From CAVSRC01 sp963798195 (lineage in GTDB: Bacteria > Pseudomonadota > Alphaproteobacteria > Rhizobiales > Kaistiaceae): a stretch of DNA of 64,000 nucleotides. Of the stretch, positions 54,473 to 63,595 are shown in pieces (the first letter of the stretch is position 1; each line of letters begins with the position of its first letter). The notes under the pieces were generated by a model. The model was not told where the DNA came from. It ran no database searches and was given only the letters and a program-made list of their open reading frames with translations. The stretch lies in contig CAWCSF010000007.1 of the NCBI GenBank assembly GCA_963798195.1, forward strand, positions 81,874-145,873. The letters are read 5' to 3'. Position numbers and translations under genes: made by a program.

Positions 54473-55972
54473 ATGAAGAACTTATCGTCATTCTTGCGTC
54501 GACTTAACCGTCGGCAGTTCGTGAAGGCCGCCGCAGGATCGGGCCTGGCAGTCGCACAACTCGTGACTTCGGCCGCCTGGGCCGCCGACATCGATATTTC
54601 CAAATGGTCGCCGGAGTATGTCAGGAGCATTGCCGGCACCGAGGAGTTCGATACGGTCAAGCATTGCAACGAGATCGTGCCGACCGACTACAAGGGTCGC
54701 CTGACATTCTGGTACCAGAGCGTCTCCGAAGCAGATCCGGAGATCGCGAAGGAATACTACCGGGATTTCTTCGCGACCTTCCGCAAGACTTACCCCAACA
54801 TCCAGCTTGAAGAACAGGGCTTCGACTACAACGTCCTGCTCGACAAGTTTCGCACAGCACTCCTCGGCAACGCGGCCCCGATGGCGATCCGGCTGCTGAT
54901 CCTGGGCGGCGTCGAGTTCGCGGCAAAGGGATACCTGGAGCCCCTCAAGCCTGAAGACGTCGGGTATTCGACCGACAAGTTCTGGCCGGGCGCCATGAAG
55001 GCCGTCACCTGGAAGGGTACGGCGTACGGCATCCCGACCAACAACGAGACGATGGCCTTCATCTGGAATGCCGACATCTTCAAGCGCGCCGGTCTCGACC
55101 CGGACCATGCGCCCCAGACCTGGGATGATGTGGTCGCCTATTCCAAGCAGATTCACGACAAGCTTGGAATCGCCGGCTATGGCCTCGTTGCCCGTCAGAA
55201 CGCCGGCAATACGCCGTACCGCTTCATGCCGCAGCTCTGGGCCTTCGGCGGCGGCGTGTTCGACGAAGCCGATCCCACGCCGAACTATGGCGAGATTCGT
55301 CTCAACAGTGCCGAAAGCAAGCGGGCGCTCCAGGCGTCGTATGACATGTATGTCCGCGACAAGTCGGTGCCGGCTTCTGCTCTGACCAACACGCAGTCCG
55401 AGAACCAGGCGCCGTTCATCGCGGGTCAGCTTGGCATGGTCATCTCCCATCCGTCCGAGTACTCCAAGATGCTGGAGCTGGCTGCCAAGGCCACGGGCGC
55501 GGATAAAGAGGTCGCCGACAAGGTTGTCGCCAACATGCGCTACGGCCTGATCCCGGCCGGCCCGACCGGCAAGCGCGCCGTGGTGTTCGGTGGTTCCAAC
55601 ATCTCCATCCTGAAGCCGGAATATGTTGACGGCGGCAAGGTGGATACGAAGGCTGCTCTCGCGATCACCTGCATGTGGACGAGCCCCGAGTGGTCGGTGA
55701 AGATGGCTTGGGCGGCTTCCAATCCGGGTAACCTCGACGGCTTCCGGACCAAGTGGTTCAAGCAGCGTCTCGACGAGGTCAAGTTCCTCGACGTGACGAC
55801 CTCGATGCTGCCCAGCGGCATTCCGTTCCCGGTCCTGCCCGAGTCGCCTGAGATCATGAACATCATCGTTCCGGACATGATGCAGGCAGCGCTTACAGGC
55901 AAGATGACTGTGGACGAGGCAGCCGAAGACGCTGCCAAGAAGGTCAAGGACCTCGTGGGCGGCGGCCTCTAG
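54473..55972 (+). CDS. Extracellular sugar-binding protein, family 1 (CUT1), Tat-exported
   Basis: A 499-residue solute-binding protein. The signal LNRRQFVKAAAGSGLAVAQL has the twin-arginine motif and a cleavage site near AAWA. Mature motifs are LTFWYQSVSEADPEIAKEYY, PNIQLEEQGFDYNVLLDKFRTAL, GIPTNNETMAFIWNADIFKRAGL and TWDDVVAYSKQIHD. It gives the first step of uptake for the complete CUT1 transporter encoded downstream. The frame is intact. The sugar or polyol bound is unknown. Confidence 0.9.
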   Translation: MKNLSSFLRRLNRRQFVKAAAGSGLAVAQLVTSAAWAADIDISKWSPEYVRSIAGTEEFDTVKHCNEIVPTDYKGRLTFWYQSVSEADPEIAKEYYRDFFATFRKTYPNIQLEEQGFDYNVLLDKFRTALLGNAAPMAIRLLILGGVEFAAKGYLEPLKPEDVGYSTDKFWPGAMKAVTWKGTAYGIPTNNETMAFIWNADIFKRAGLDPDHAPQTWDDVVAYSKQIHDKLGIAGYGLVARQNAGNTPYRFMPQLWAFGGGVFDEADPTPNYGEIRLNSAESKRALQASYDMYVRDKSVPASALTNTQSENQAPFIAGQLGMVISHPSEYSKMLELAAKATGADKEVADKVVANMRYGLIPAGPTGKRAVVFGGSNISILKPEYVDGGKVDTKAALAITCMWTSPEWSVKMAWAASNPGNLDGFRTKWFKQRLDEVKFLDVTTSMLPSGIPFPVLPESPEIMNIIVPDMMQAALTGKMTVDEAAEDAAKKVKDLVGGGL

Positions 55973-55992
55973 CCTCCCGAATCAACCGCAAG

Positions 55993-56018
55993 CGGCGGCG
56001 CCAAAAATGGCGCCGCCG
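55993..56018 (+). terminator. Intercistronic hairpin between binding protein and permease genes
   Basis: An 11-bp perfect inverted repeat, CGGCGGCGCCA at 55993-56003 and its complement at 56008-56018, with an AAAA loop, followed by GTTTCTCTTCC. It lies 20 bases after the binding-protein stop. It probably terminates part of the transcripts or protects the 3' end of the binding-protein mRNA. Confidence 0.65.
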
Positions 56019-56047
56019 GTTTCTCTTCCAGGCAGAGGCGCGCCATA

Positions 56048-57010
56048 GTGACCACGTTGACGGGTGAGGCCGAGCGATCCGGAAAATCGGGCTTTGTTGG
56101 CTCTGAGTTGCTTCGGCGCGTTTGGCAACACCGTGCCGACTACTTGTACGTCCTGCCTGCTTTCATCGTGTTGTTGATCGTCATCGCCTATCCGGTCTAT
56201 TACACGATCGAGCTTTCATTCTTTAAGACGCCGCCCGGACTGCAACTCCGCGAAAAGACCTTCATTGGCCTCGACAACTACAGGGCCATACTGACCAGCT
56301 CGGTCTTCTGGGAGGTCACGTGGAACACCGTGATCTGGACCGTCGCGTCCACGTTCTTTGCCTTTCTTCTTGGCTTTGCGGCGGCGCTCTCACTGCACCG
56401 TGAATTCGTGGGCCGCGGCGTGTTGCGCGCCATTCTGATCATCCCTTGGGTCGTCAGCGCGGTTGCCGCCTCCTACGTCTGGCGTTGGCTCTACCACTCC
56501 GATTTCGGCGTTTTCGGCGCGATCCTGGTTCAGCTCGGCATCACCGACCGCCCACCCAATCTCATTGACAACGTGCACCGGGTCCTTCCGGCGCTGATCG
56601 TGGTCAACGTCTGGCGCGAATTCTCTTTCGCCATGATCATGCTGATGGCGGGCTTGCAGACGGTGCCGGAGCAGTTGCTGCGCGCCGCGCGGGTCGACGG
56701 CGCCAGCCCGTGGCAGCGCTTCTGGCACGTCACGTTCCCGCACCTGAAGGGCGTCTCGACGGTGACCGTCCTGCTGCTCGCGGTCTCGAACTTCAACGGC
56801 TTCATTATCCCGTGGATCATGACCGGCGGCGGCCCGGCCGGCTCGTCGCATATCTGGATCACGCACATTTATGAGCTTGCCTTCGGACGGCAGCGCTGGG
56901 GCGTGGCGGCGGCCTATTCGGTGCTGCTGTTCGTCATTCTGATGACGCTGGGTGTCTTCTACGTGCGCGCGCTCAACCGCGGCAGCAACAGGAGTGGGCA
57001 AGGCGCATGA
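56048..57010 (+). CDS. Sugar ABC transporter permease, UgpA/MalF-like
   Basis: A 320-residue permease with six helices, starting at GTG. It has DYLYVLPAFIVLLIVIAYPVYYTIELSF at the N-terminus, TFIGLDNYRAI, and the EAA motif RAARVDGASPWQRFWHVTFPHL. Near the C-terminus comes the MalF-type VSNFNGFIIPWIMTGGGPAGSS. Together with the next permease it forms the membrane pore. Its stop overlaps the ATG of that gene as ATGA. Confidence 0.9.
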   Translation: MTTLTGEAERSGKSGFVGSELLRRVWQHRADYLYVLPAFIVLLIVIAYPVYYTIELSFFKTPPGLQLREKTFIGLDNYRAILTSSVFWEVTWNTVIWTVASTFFAFLLGFAAALSLHREFVGRGVLRAILIIPWVVSAVAASYVWRWLYHSDFGVFGAILVQLGITDRPPNLIDNVHRVLPALIVVNVWREFSFAMIMLMAGLQTVPEQLLRAARVDGASPWQRFWHVTFPHLKGVSTVTVLLLAVSNFNGFIIPWIMTGGGPAGSSHIWITHIYELAFGRQRWGVAAAYSVLLFVILMTLGVFYVRALNRGSNRSGQGA

Positions 57011-57891
57011 GCGTGACCAGCGAACGGTCTGCAAGTCGCAGGCGCCGCAAGCCTTTCGACGGATGGAGGTGGGCCGGGCGGATCGTCCTCACCCTGATGC
57101 TCATTTATGCCGCGGTTCCGATGCTGTGGATGCTGCTCACGTCGATCAAGTCGGGCTTTGCCGCCATGCAGTTCCCGCCGCAGTGGTGGCCGACAGAGCC
57201 CACGCTCGAGCATTATGCGAAGCTGCTCGATCCAAAAGAAAGCACGGGCGCGGATTTCCTCCACTATTTCGGCAACAGTGTCTTCGTCTCGGTGACCACC
57301 ACGATTCTCGCCGTGGCCGTGGCGGTGCCGGCGGCCTATGCCTTTTCGCGCTTCACCTTCCCGGGTCGCACGTTCCTCTTTTTCGCGGTCCTGCTGCGCA
57401 ACATGTTCCCGGCGGTCATCTTCCTGGTGCCGCTGTTCATTCTCATGCGCTTTCTTGGCCTGGTGAACACGCATGGATCGCTGATCCTCACCTATCTCAC
57501 CTTCGGCCTGCCGCTCGCCATCTGGCTGCTCAGGGGATTTTACGACAACATTCCGATTCAGCTGGAGCAGGCCGCCCGCATCGACGGCGCGACGCGCTTC
57601 AAGGCGTTCGTGCTCATCGTCATGCCGCTCTCGTCGCCCGGCATCATAGCGACGGCGATCTACAGTTTCATCGGAGCGTGGAACGAGTACATCTACGCCT
57701 ACACCTTCCTGACCCGCGACGACCAGATGACGCTGCCGGTCGGCCTCCAGCGTTTTTTCGCGGAGAACTTCACAGACTGGCCGGGGCTGATGGCCGCCAG
57801 CTTCATGATGAGCGTGCCGGTCGTGGTGCTGTTCCTGGGACTGCAGAGGTATTTCGTGCGTGCGCTGACCGAGGGCGCGGTCAAGCACTAG
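57007..57891 (+). CDS. Sugar ABC transporter permease, UgpE/MalG-like
   Basis: A 294-residue permease with six helices. MalG-type features are IYAAVPMLWMLLTSIKSG, AAYAFSRFTFPGR, the EAA motif EQAARIDGATRFKAFVLIVMPL and FIGAWNEYIYAYTFL. It ends 87 bases before the ATPase ATG, and that gap has a weak GC-rich hairpin (GGCGGC/GCCGCC). Confidence 0.9.
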   Translation: MSVTSERSASRRRRKPFDGWRWAGRIVLTLMLIYAAVPMLWMLLTSIKSGFAAMQFPPQWWPTEPTLEHYAKLLDPKESTGADFLHYFGNSVFVSVTTTILAVAVAVPAAYAFSRFTFPGRTFLFFAVLLRNMFPAVIFLVPLFILMRFLGLVNTHGSLILTYLTFGLPLAIWLLRGFYDNIPIQLEQAARIDGATRFKAFVLIVMPLSSPGIIATAIYSFIGAWNEYIYAYTFLTRDDQMTLPVGLQRFFAENFTDWPGLMAASFMMSVPVVVLFLGLQRYFVRALTEGAVKH

Positions 57892-57978
57892 CTACGGCGG
57901 CCGGGGCCGCAAGGCGCCGCCACAACCATAAAGATGCAGCCGGCGCGGCTGCCGAGAGTGACAAGGGATGGGTTCGTA

Positions 57979-59076
57979 ATGGCCGAAGTCAGACTCCGCG
58001 ACGTGGTCAAGTCCTATGGTCCTGTGGTCGCGGTCGACAATGTCTCGCTGACAGTCAATGACGGCGAATTCGTTGCGCTGGTCGGCCCGTCGGGCTGCGG
58101 CAAGACAACAACGCTGAACCTCATCGCAGGCCTGATCGAACTCACCGACGGCGATATCCATATCGGCGATCGCCTCGTCAACGATCTCGATCCCAAGGAT
58201 CGGGACATCGCCATGGTGTTCCAGAACTACGCGCTCTATCCCAACAAGACGGTCTTCAAGAACCTCGCCTTTCCGCTACAGATGCGGAAGCTGCCAAGGA
58301 GCGAGATCGACGCGAAGGTACTGGATGCCGCGAAGGTTCTCGATATCGAGCACCTGCTGCAACGCAAGCCGCGCGAACTGTCCGGCGGCCAGCAACAGCG
58401 CGTCGCCCTCGGCCGCGCCCTGGTGCGCGACCCTCGCGCCTTCCTCATGGACGAACCGCTGTCCAACCTCGACGCCAAGCTGCGCGTGCAGATGCGTGCC
58501 GAGTTGAAGCGCTTTCACCAGGACCTCAATGCAACCGTTGTTTACGTCACGCACGATCAGCTGGAGGCGGTGACGATGGCCGACCGCATGGCGGTCATGA
58601 GCGGTGGCTTCCTGCAGCAGTACGATGCGCCAGAGGTCGTTTTCGCAAACCCGGTCAACACCTTCGTGGCAGGCTTCGTCGGCAGTCCGGCGATGAACCT
58701 GATCGCGGCGAATGTCGTCACGTCGGCCACTGGCGCCTCGGTGCAGGGCGAAACCGGTTGGAGCTATGAACTGTCGCCGGAGAACGCCCGCAAGGCGCAG
58801 AAGGCCAGCACCGGCAAGGTTGTCATGGGCGCGCGCCACAGCACGATCACCCTCAATCGCGAGCAGCAGCCCGGCACGGTCGAGGGGCGGGTCTACACGG
58901 TCGAGCCCACCGGCGACATAACCTTCGCTCACGTCTATCTCGGCAAATCGATCATCGTCGCGAGCGTTCCCCCCGATGTGCGTATCGCGTCCGACGATCG
59001 CGTCTGGATCGGCTTCGACCAGCAGCGGCTTCACCTGTTCGACGGAGCCACCGAGCAGGCGCTGGTCGCAGCGTAG
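57979..59076 (+). CDS. Sugar ABC transporter ATP-binding protein, UgpC/MalK-like
   Basis: A 365-residue ATPase. Walker A is GPSGCGKTT (residues 36-44), the signature LSGGQQQRVALGRAL, Walker B FLMDEPLSNLD and the H-loop VTHDQ. The C-terminal 120 residues form the OB-fold TOBE domain (ARHSTITLNREQQPG, EGRVYTVEPTGDITFAHVYL). In several bacteria one UgpC/MsmK-type ATPase serves more than one CUT1 transporter. The CUT1 permeases at 43.7-45.5 kb lack an ATPase gene, so this protein may serve both. The ATG at 57979 gives the family start MAEVRLRDVVKSYG. Confidence 0.9.
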   Translation: MAEVRLRDVVKSYGPVVAVDNVSLTVNDGEFVALVGPSGCGKTTTLNLIAGLIELTDGDIHIGDRLVNDLDPKDRDIAMVFQNYALYPNKTVFKNLAFPLQMRKLPRSEIDAKVLDAAKVLDIEHLLQRKPRELSGGQQQRVALGRALVRDPRAFLMDEPLSNLDAKLRVQMRAELKRFHQDLNATVVYVTHDQLEAVTMADRMAVMSGGFLQQYDAPEVVFANPVNTFVAGFVGSPAMNLIAANVVTSATGASVQGETGWSYELSPENARKAQKASTGKVVMGARHSTITLNREQQPGTVEGRVYTVEPTGDITFAHVYLGKSIIVASVPPDVRIASDDRVWIGFDQQRLHLFDGATEQALVAA

Positions 59077-59161
59077 CGGCCTGGTACGTCCATCTGCCGC
59101 AAGACAGCAGAACCCGGACGCGCTACGCTCGGGAAAACAACAATCAGCGTGGGGGGAGTGG

Positions 59162-60316
59162 GTGAAGATTACCGCCATCCGTGCGTTTCCCGTGTGGGTC
59201 GGGACGCGCAATCAGCTCGTCGTCAAGGTCGAGACCGACGAGGGCATCTTCGGATGGGGCGAGTCGGGCCTCTCGGGCCGTGAAAAAGCCGTCGTCGGTG
59301 CCATCGAGCACTACGCCAATTTCGCCGTCGGCCGCGATCCGTTCAGGATCGGCGCGCTCTGGCAGGAGATGTATCGCAGCCAGTATTTCGAGGGCGGCCG
59401 CGTGCTGCAGGCGGCGATCTCGGCGATCGACATCGCGCTGCATGACATCAAGGGCAAGGCCCTGGGCGTGCCCGTCCACCAACTCCTCGGCGGCAAGCAG
59501 CGCGACCACATTCCCACATTTGCATCGACGCGCGCGCCGCCCGGGGACGAGATGATCGACCAGGCCCGAATGCTGAAGGAAGCCGGATGGACGGCAATCC
59601 GTTTCTTCCCGGCGGGTCAGCAGGATCCCAAGGTCTTCGAGCCTCGCGAGAGCATCGCAGCGACAGCCCGATGGTGCGTCAAGGCGCGCGAGGCTTTGGG
59701 CGACGATGCCGTGCTCGGCATTGACTATCACCATCGCCTGACGGTCGCGGAGACGGCGAGCTTCTGCCAGAAGATGCCGAGCGGCACGCTCGACTTTCTC
59801 GAAGAGCCGATCCGCGACGAAACGCCGGAAGCCTATGAGAGCTTGCGGACGATGACCGACGTACCCTTCGCCATCGGCGAGGAGTTTGCATCCAAGTGGC
59901 AGTTCCTGCCGTACATCGAGCGCGGCATCCACCAGTTCAACCGCATCGACGTGTGCAACGTTGGCGGGCTGACCGAAGCGATGAAGGTCGCCGGCTGGAG
60001 CGAGGCGCACTACGTCGACATGATGCCCCATAACCCACTGGGGCCGGTCTGCACGGCAGCGACGGTTCACTTCTCAGCTGCCGTCGCCAACTTCTCCTGG
60101 CTGGAGTGCCGCGCCTCACCCGCGGAACTGTACAATCACGGCGAGAACTCCGACATATTCCCGGTCCAGATGCAGCTCGACGGCGCCCACTATCCCGTGC
60201 CGGATACCCCCGGCCTCGGCATCGAGGTGAACGAGGAATTGCTCACCAGGGAGTCGTTCAAATTCTGGGAGGCGCCGCATCTCCGTCGGCGCGACGGATC
60301 CACGACGAACTGGTAG
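59162..60316 (+). CDS. Galactonate-dehydratase-like enolase-superfamily enzyme
   Basis: A 384-residue enzyme starting at a GTG with GGGGGGAG upstream. It has an N-terminal capping domain (ITAIRAFPVWVGTRNQLVVK, GIFGWGESGLSGRE) and a barrel with SAIDIALHDIKGKALGVPVHQLLGG, GIDYHHRL (Asp and His), FLEEPIRDE (Glu), IGEEFASKWQF (Glu) and MPHNPLGPV (His). The GEE-x(3)-KWQF and HNPLGP elements resemble the galactonate/arabinonate dehydratase branch. It directly follows the CUT1 transporter, so an imported aldonate is a likely substrate. Confidence 0.83.
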   Translation: MKITAIRAFPVWVGTRNQLVVKVETDEGIFGWGESGLSGREKAVVGAIEHYANFAVGRDPFRIGALWQEMYRSQYFEGGRVLQAAISAIDIALHDIKGKALGVPVHQLLGGKQRDHIPTFASTRAPPGDEMIDQARMLKEAGWTAIRFFPAGQQDPKVFEPRESIAATARWCVKAREALGDDAVLGIDYHHRLTVAETASFCQKMPSGTLDFLEEPIRDETPEAYESLRTMTDVPFAIGEEFASKWQFLPYIERGIHQFNRIDVCNVGGLTEAMKVAGWSEAHYVDMMPHNPLGPVCTAATVHFSAAVANFSWLECRASPAELYNHGENSDIFPVQMQLDGAHYPVPDTPGLGIEVNEELLTRESFKFWEAPHLRRRDGSTTNW

Positions 60317-60359
60317 CCGGCAGCCTGAACCAGACGCAGCGACAGAGAGCACGACCGGA

Positions 60360-61625
60360 ATGGCCAGAAGCAGAACCGCGCCGCAATCGGCGACCGACAA
60401 TATCAACACGAACTCGCGGCCGTCGGATCTCAGGATCACGGACGTTCGTTGCGCCGACATCATCGGCGCGCCCTTCCGCTCTTCGCTGCTGAAGATCTAC
60501 ACCAACCAGGGCATCGTCGGCCTCGGCGAAGTTCGCGATGGCGCTAGCAACACCTTCGCCCTGATGCTGAAGAGCCGTCTGCTCGGGGAGAACCCCTGCG
60601 ACATCGATCGCCTGTTCCGCCGCATCAAGCAGTTCGGCGGCCACGGCCGTCAGGGCGGTGGCGTGTCGGCGATCGAGATTGCCCTGTGGGATATTGCCGG
60701 CAAGGCCTACGGCGTGCCGATATACCAGATGCTCGGCGGCAAGTTCCGCGACAAGGTACGCGTCTATTGCGATACCGACGCCAGCAAGCCGAGCGGCAAG
60801 GAGACGGGCAAGCGGCTGAAGGCGCGCATGAAGCTCGGCTACACGTTCCTCAAGATGGACCTCGGTCTCGGCCAGATCATGCACGTGCCGGGCGCCGTCG
60901 GCTCCCCGACCGGACTGCTGGAAGGCTACCGCGACAACCCTCACAACATCCCGGCACAGACGCTGGATGACCGGTGGCGGCGGAACCGCATCTACGATGT
61001 GCACAACGTGCCCCATCCCCTGACCGGGCTGCACTTCACGGAGATGGGTCTGGATCTCCTGGAGCAGTACATTGCCGAAGTGCGGGAGGCGATCGGCCCG
61101 GATATCCCGCTGGCCATCGATCACCTGGGCCACATCTCGCTGAACGATGGCATCCGGCTGGCGCGTCGCATCGAGAAGTACAATCCGGCGTGGCTGGAGG
61201 ACGTTCTCCCCTGGCAGTACACCGCTCAGTACGAGCAGTTGGCGAAGAACACCTGCGTGCCGATCTGCACCGGCGAGGACATCTATCTCAAGGAAGATTT
61301 CATGCCGCTCTTGAAGAGCGGCATCGCCGTGATCCACCCGGACCTGCTGACCAGCGGGGGCATCCTCGAGACCAAGAAGATCGGCGACGCGGCGCAGGAT
61401 CATGGCGTCGCCATGGCGATCCACATGGCCGAGAGCCCGATCGCCGCCATGGCCGCCGCCCACGTCGCGGTTGCGACCGAAAACTTCCTGGCGCTGGAGC
61501 AGCACTCGGTCGACGTCCCCTGGTGGGATGACATCGCCATCGGCCTGCCCAGGCCCATCGTGAAAGACGGCTTCATCGAGGTGCCGGACAAGCCCGGTCT
61601 CGGCATCGACGATATCGACGACGCG
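60360..61625 (+). CDS. Enolase-superfamily enzyme, truncated at the sequence junction
   Basis: About 420 residues are readable before the join. The family parts are LRITDVRCADIIGAPFRSSLL, GVSAIEIALWDIAGKAYGVPIYQMLGG, AIDHLGHISLNDG (Asp), WLEDVLPW (Glu), PICTGEDIYL (Glu) and AIHMAES (His). The C-terminal stretch WWDDIAIGLPRPIVKDGFIE resembles the gene at 50418. After GIDDIDDAV the frame runs on in nonsense, because the next bases belong to a different organism's efeO gene. The normal end, perhaps a few dozen residues, is missing. Its own operon is the CUT1 cluster upstream, from which the preceding dehydratase gene is 43 bases away. Confidence 0.82.
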
Positions 61626-61630
61626 GTTTC
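61616..61630. other. Abrupt junction between two unrelated genomes
   Basis: The plus-strand enolase-family reading is sound up to GIDDIDDA at about 61,625, while the minus-strand EfeO reading is sound down to TDTK at 61,627. Two genes on opposite strands therefore both lose their C-terminal ends at one point. There is no mobile element, repeat or tRNA at the join. The genes beyond it have different taxonomic character and far denser frame errors. Confidence 0.8.
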
Positions 61631-62676
61631 GTGTCGGTCTGCGTCAACGCGGTGTACGGCACAAACATGGTGCCGGTCTGGTAGGGCGCCAGCGCGGTCT
61701 CGACCGCGGCGAACTTGGCGTCGATGTCGGTGGCGAGGGTGGGGTCCTTCTTCTGGAGCAACGGCTTCACCGCGTCGAATGCGGCCTGTGCACCTTGCAC
61801 GTTGGCCTCGAAGTCAACGAGGTCGGTACGCGAGTACCGCTCCTCCTCGCCGGTGATCTTCGACGCCGACACCTCGTTGAGCAGCTCGACCGCGCCGTTG
61901 ACGATCGCGCCGGGCTGCGGCTCGACGTCCTTCACCAGGTTCTGGAGGGTCTCGACGTTCTCGTTGAGCTTCTCGGTGAAGTCCGACAGTCCGTCGGTGG
62001 TGCCGTCGACCCAGAGCTTCTTCTCGAGGTAGTGGTAGCCGCCCCAGTCGTTCTCGGGCACGTCGCCCTCGCGGGCGTCGATCTCGGGGTCGAGGTCGCC
62101 GAAGGTCTCCGCCACCGGCTCGATCCGCTCATCGGGGACGCGAACAGCACGTACAGGGCCTTGGCCTGCTCGAGGTTGCCACCGTCGACCGCGTCGGTGA
62201 AGGCCTTGGTCGCGGTGACCAGCGCCGCGGTCTGGGCCTCGAGGTACGTGCGGTACCGGTCGACTGCGGCCTTGCCCGCGGTCGTGAGCTTCGTCGCCGC
62301 GGTGCCGGTGACGACGAGCTTGCCCTCGCCGTGATCCGAACCACCGGGCGCAGGCAGTCATGTAGTCCCGGCCTTCAGGGTCAGGGAGAACTCCTTGTTC
62401 AGCCCGGGGGCGACGTTCTCGACCTCACCGATGATCCGATCACCGGAGAGGATCTCGAACTCGCTGGCGTCAGCCGGAGCCGGGATTGGTGATCTTGAAG
62501 TTCGTCGGGCCGGCCTTGATCTTCAACGTCGCCGGGCGACCGTCGTCGTTGATGTCGACCTTCACCGTCGCGGTCTTGGCCGCGGCGACGCCCAGAGGCC
62601 GACGACGAACGCCGTGCCACTCAACGCGACGACCAGCCCGGTGCGGGACGCGGCAGCGACTGATCCTGCGGAGCAT
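61627..62676 (-). CDS. efeO: EfeO, iron-uptake lipoprotein/periplasmic component, C-terminus missing, many frameshifts
   Basis: The start is at the ATG at 62676 (MLRRIS, with GAGGAGGAAC upstream). A signal or anchor (GLVVALSGTAFVVGLWA), an N-terminal cupredoxin-like domain (KTATVKVDINDDGRPATLKIKAGPTNFKITN; EFEILSGDRIIGEVENVAPGLN), and a helical imelysin/M75 domain (DERIEPVAETFGDLDPEIDAREGDV, DWGGYHYLEKKLW) follow. This is the pattern of EfeO, which delivers ferrous or ferric iron to EfeU. At least four breaks are present and the last codons before the join read LTQTDTK, so the final residues are lost. The style is actinobacterial. No lipobox could be confirmed because of the damaged N-terminus. 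Confidence 0.7.
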
Positions 62677-62700
62677 GGTGCGGGTTCCTCCTCGGTCGTC

Positions 62701-63569
62701 TCAGACGGATTCGGTGACGGGTTCGACCGTCGCCGGCTTCTCGACCACGCACGGGGGGCGCGTGCGGACGGCAGCACGTAGATCGTCATGGGCACCGCGT
62801 AGAGCAGGAAGGCGAGCGCCTCGCCCCACGTGGGCTCGGGTTGGATCCCGAACATGCCGGTGATCGAGCGGCGGACTGCACCGATCCCGGATCGATGAGC
62901 CACCGCAGGTCGACGCGCACGGTCGAGCAGCAGGTTCCACCCAGCCGGCCTCATGGGCGGTGTGCACCGCGAACGCGAACAGCCCGGCGCCCACGAGCAC
63001 CAGCACGACGCCGGTGAGCGCGGAAGAACCTGGAGAGGTTGATCTTCGCGCCGCCGCGGTAGATGAGGTATCCGAGCACGACCGCGACCGTGACGCCGAG
63101 CAGCGCGCCGGTGCCGGTGAGTGCCCGGACGGTCGGACTGCTGGAAGGCCGCGAGCATGAAGACCGCGGTCTCGAGTCCTTCGCGCAGGACCGCGAGGAA
63201 GGCCATCGGCACGAGCCCCGATGGCGGAACCCTCGAGCAGCGCGACCTCGGCCCGGGATCCTGGAGGTCGCCCTTCAGGTCGGCCGAGTGGCGGCGCATC
63301 CACACGACCATCCACGTGATCATCCCGACGGCGACGAGCGCGATGACCGTCTCGAGCTGCTCCTGCTCGCGCTGGGGCAGGTTCTGCCTCGGCGACGTGG
63401 AGGCCGTAGGGCCACGCCGGCGCACACCGGCGACGGCGGCAGCACCCCGAGCCACATCCACCGCAGGGCGTCGCCCCGGCCCCGTTGGCGCAGGAACGCG
63501 GCGACGATGCCGACGATCGAGCGCGGCCTCGGGGCCCTCGCGCAGTCCGATGACGAACGTGGGAAGCAC
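62701..63569 (-). CDS. efeU: EfeU/FTR1-family iron permease, many frameshifts
   Basis: The N-terminus MLPTFVIGLREG carries the REG-type motif, and a second REGLE motif appears at MAFLAVLREGLETAVFMLAAFQQ. These two motifs bind iron in the FTR1/EfeU permease family. Other membrane segments (TVIALVAVGMITWMVVWMRRH; LAFLLYAVPMTIYVLP) fit the seven-helix topology. The frame changes several times, and the last part (VVEKPATVEPVTESV) ends at 62701, 24 bases before the efeO start. The efeU-efeO order is usual for the Efe iron system. The damage is too frequent to give a clean protein. Confidence 0.7.
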
Positions 63570-63595
63570 GCGGACGAGGTTAGGGGAGCCTTAGC

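Noticed and set aside
57891..57978. GC-rich inverted repeat between the second CUT1 permease and the UgpC gene as a terminator
   Set aside because: The stem is only six perfect base pairs in very GC-rich sequence with no T-run, so it is not distinguishable from background.
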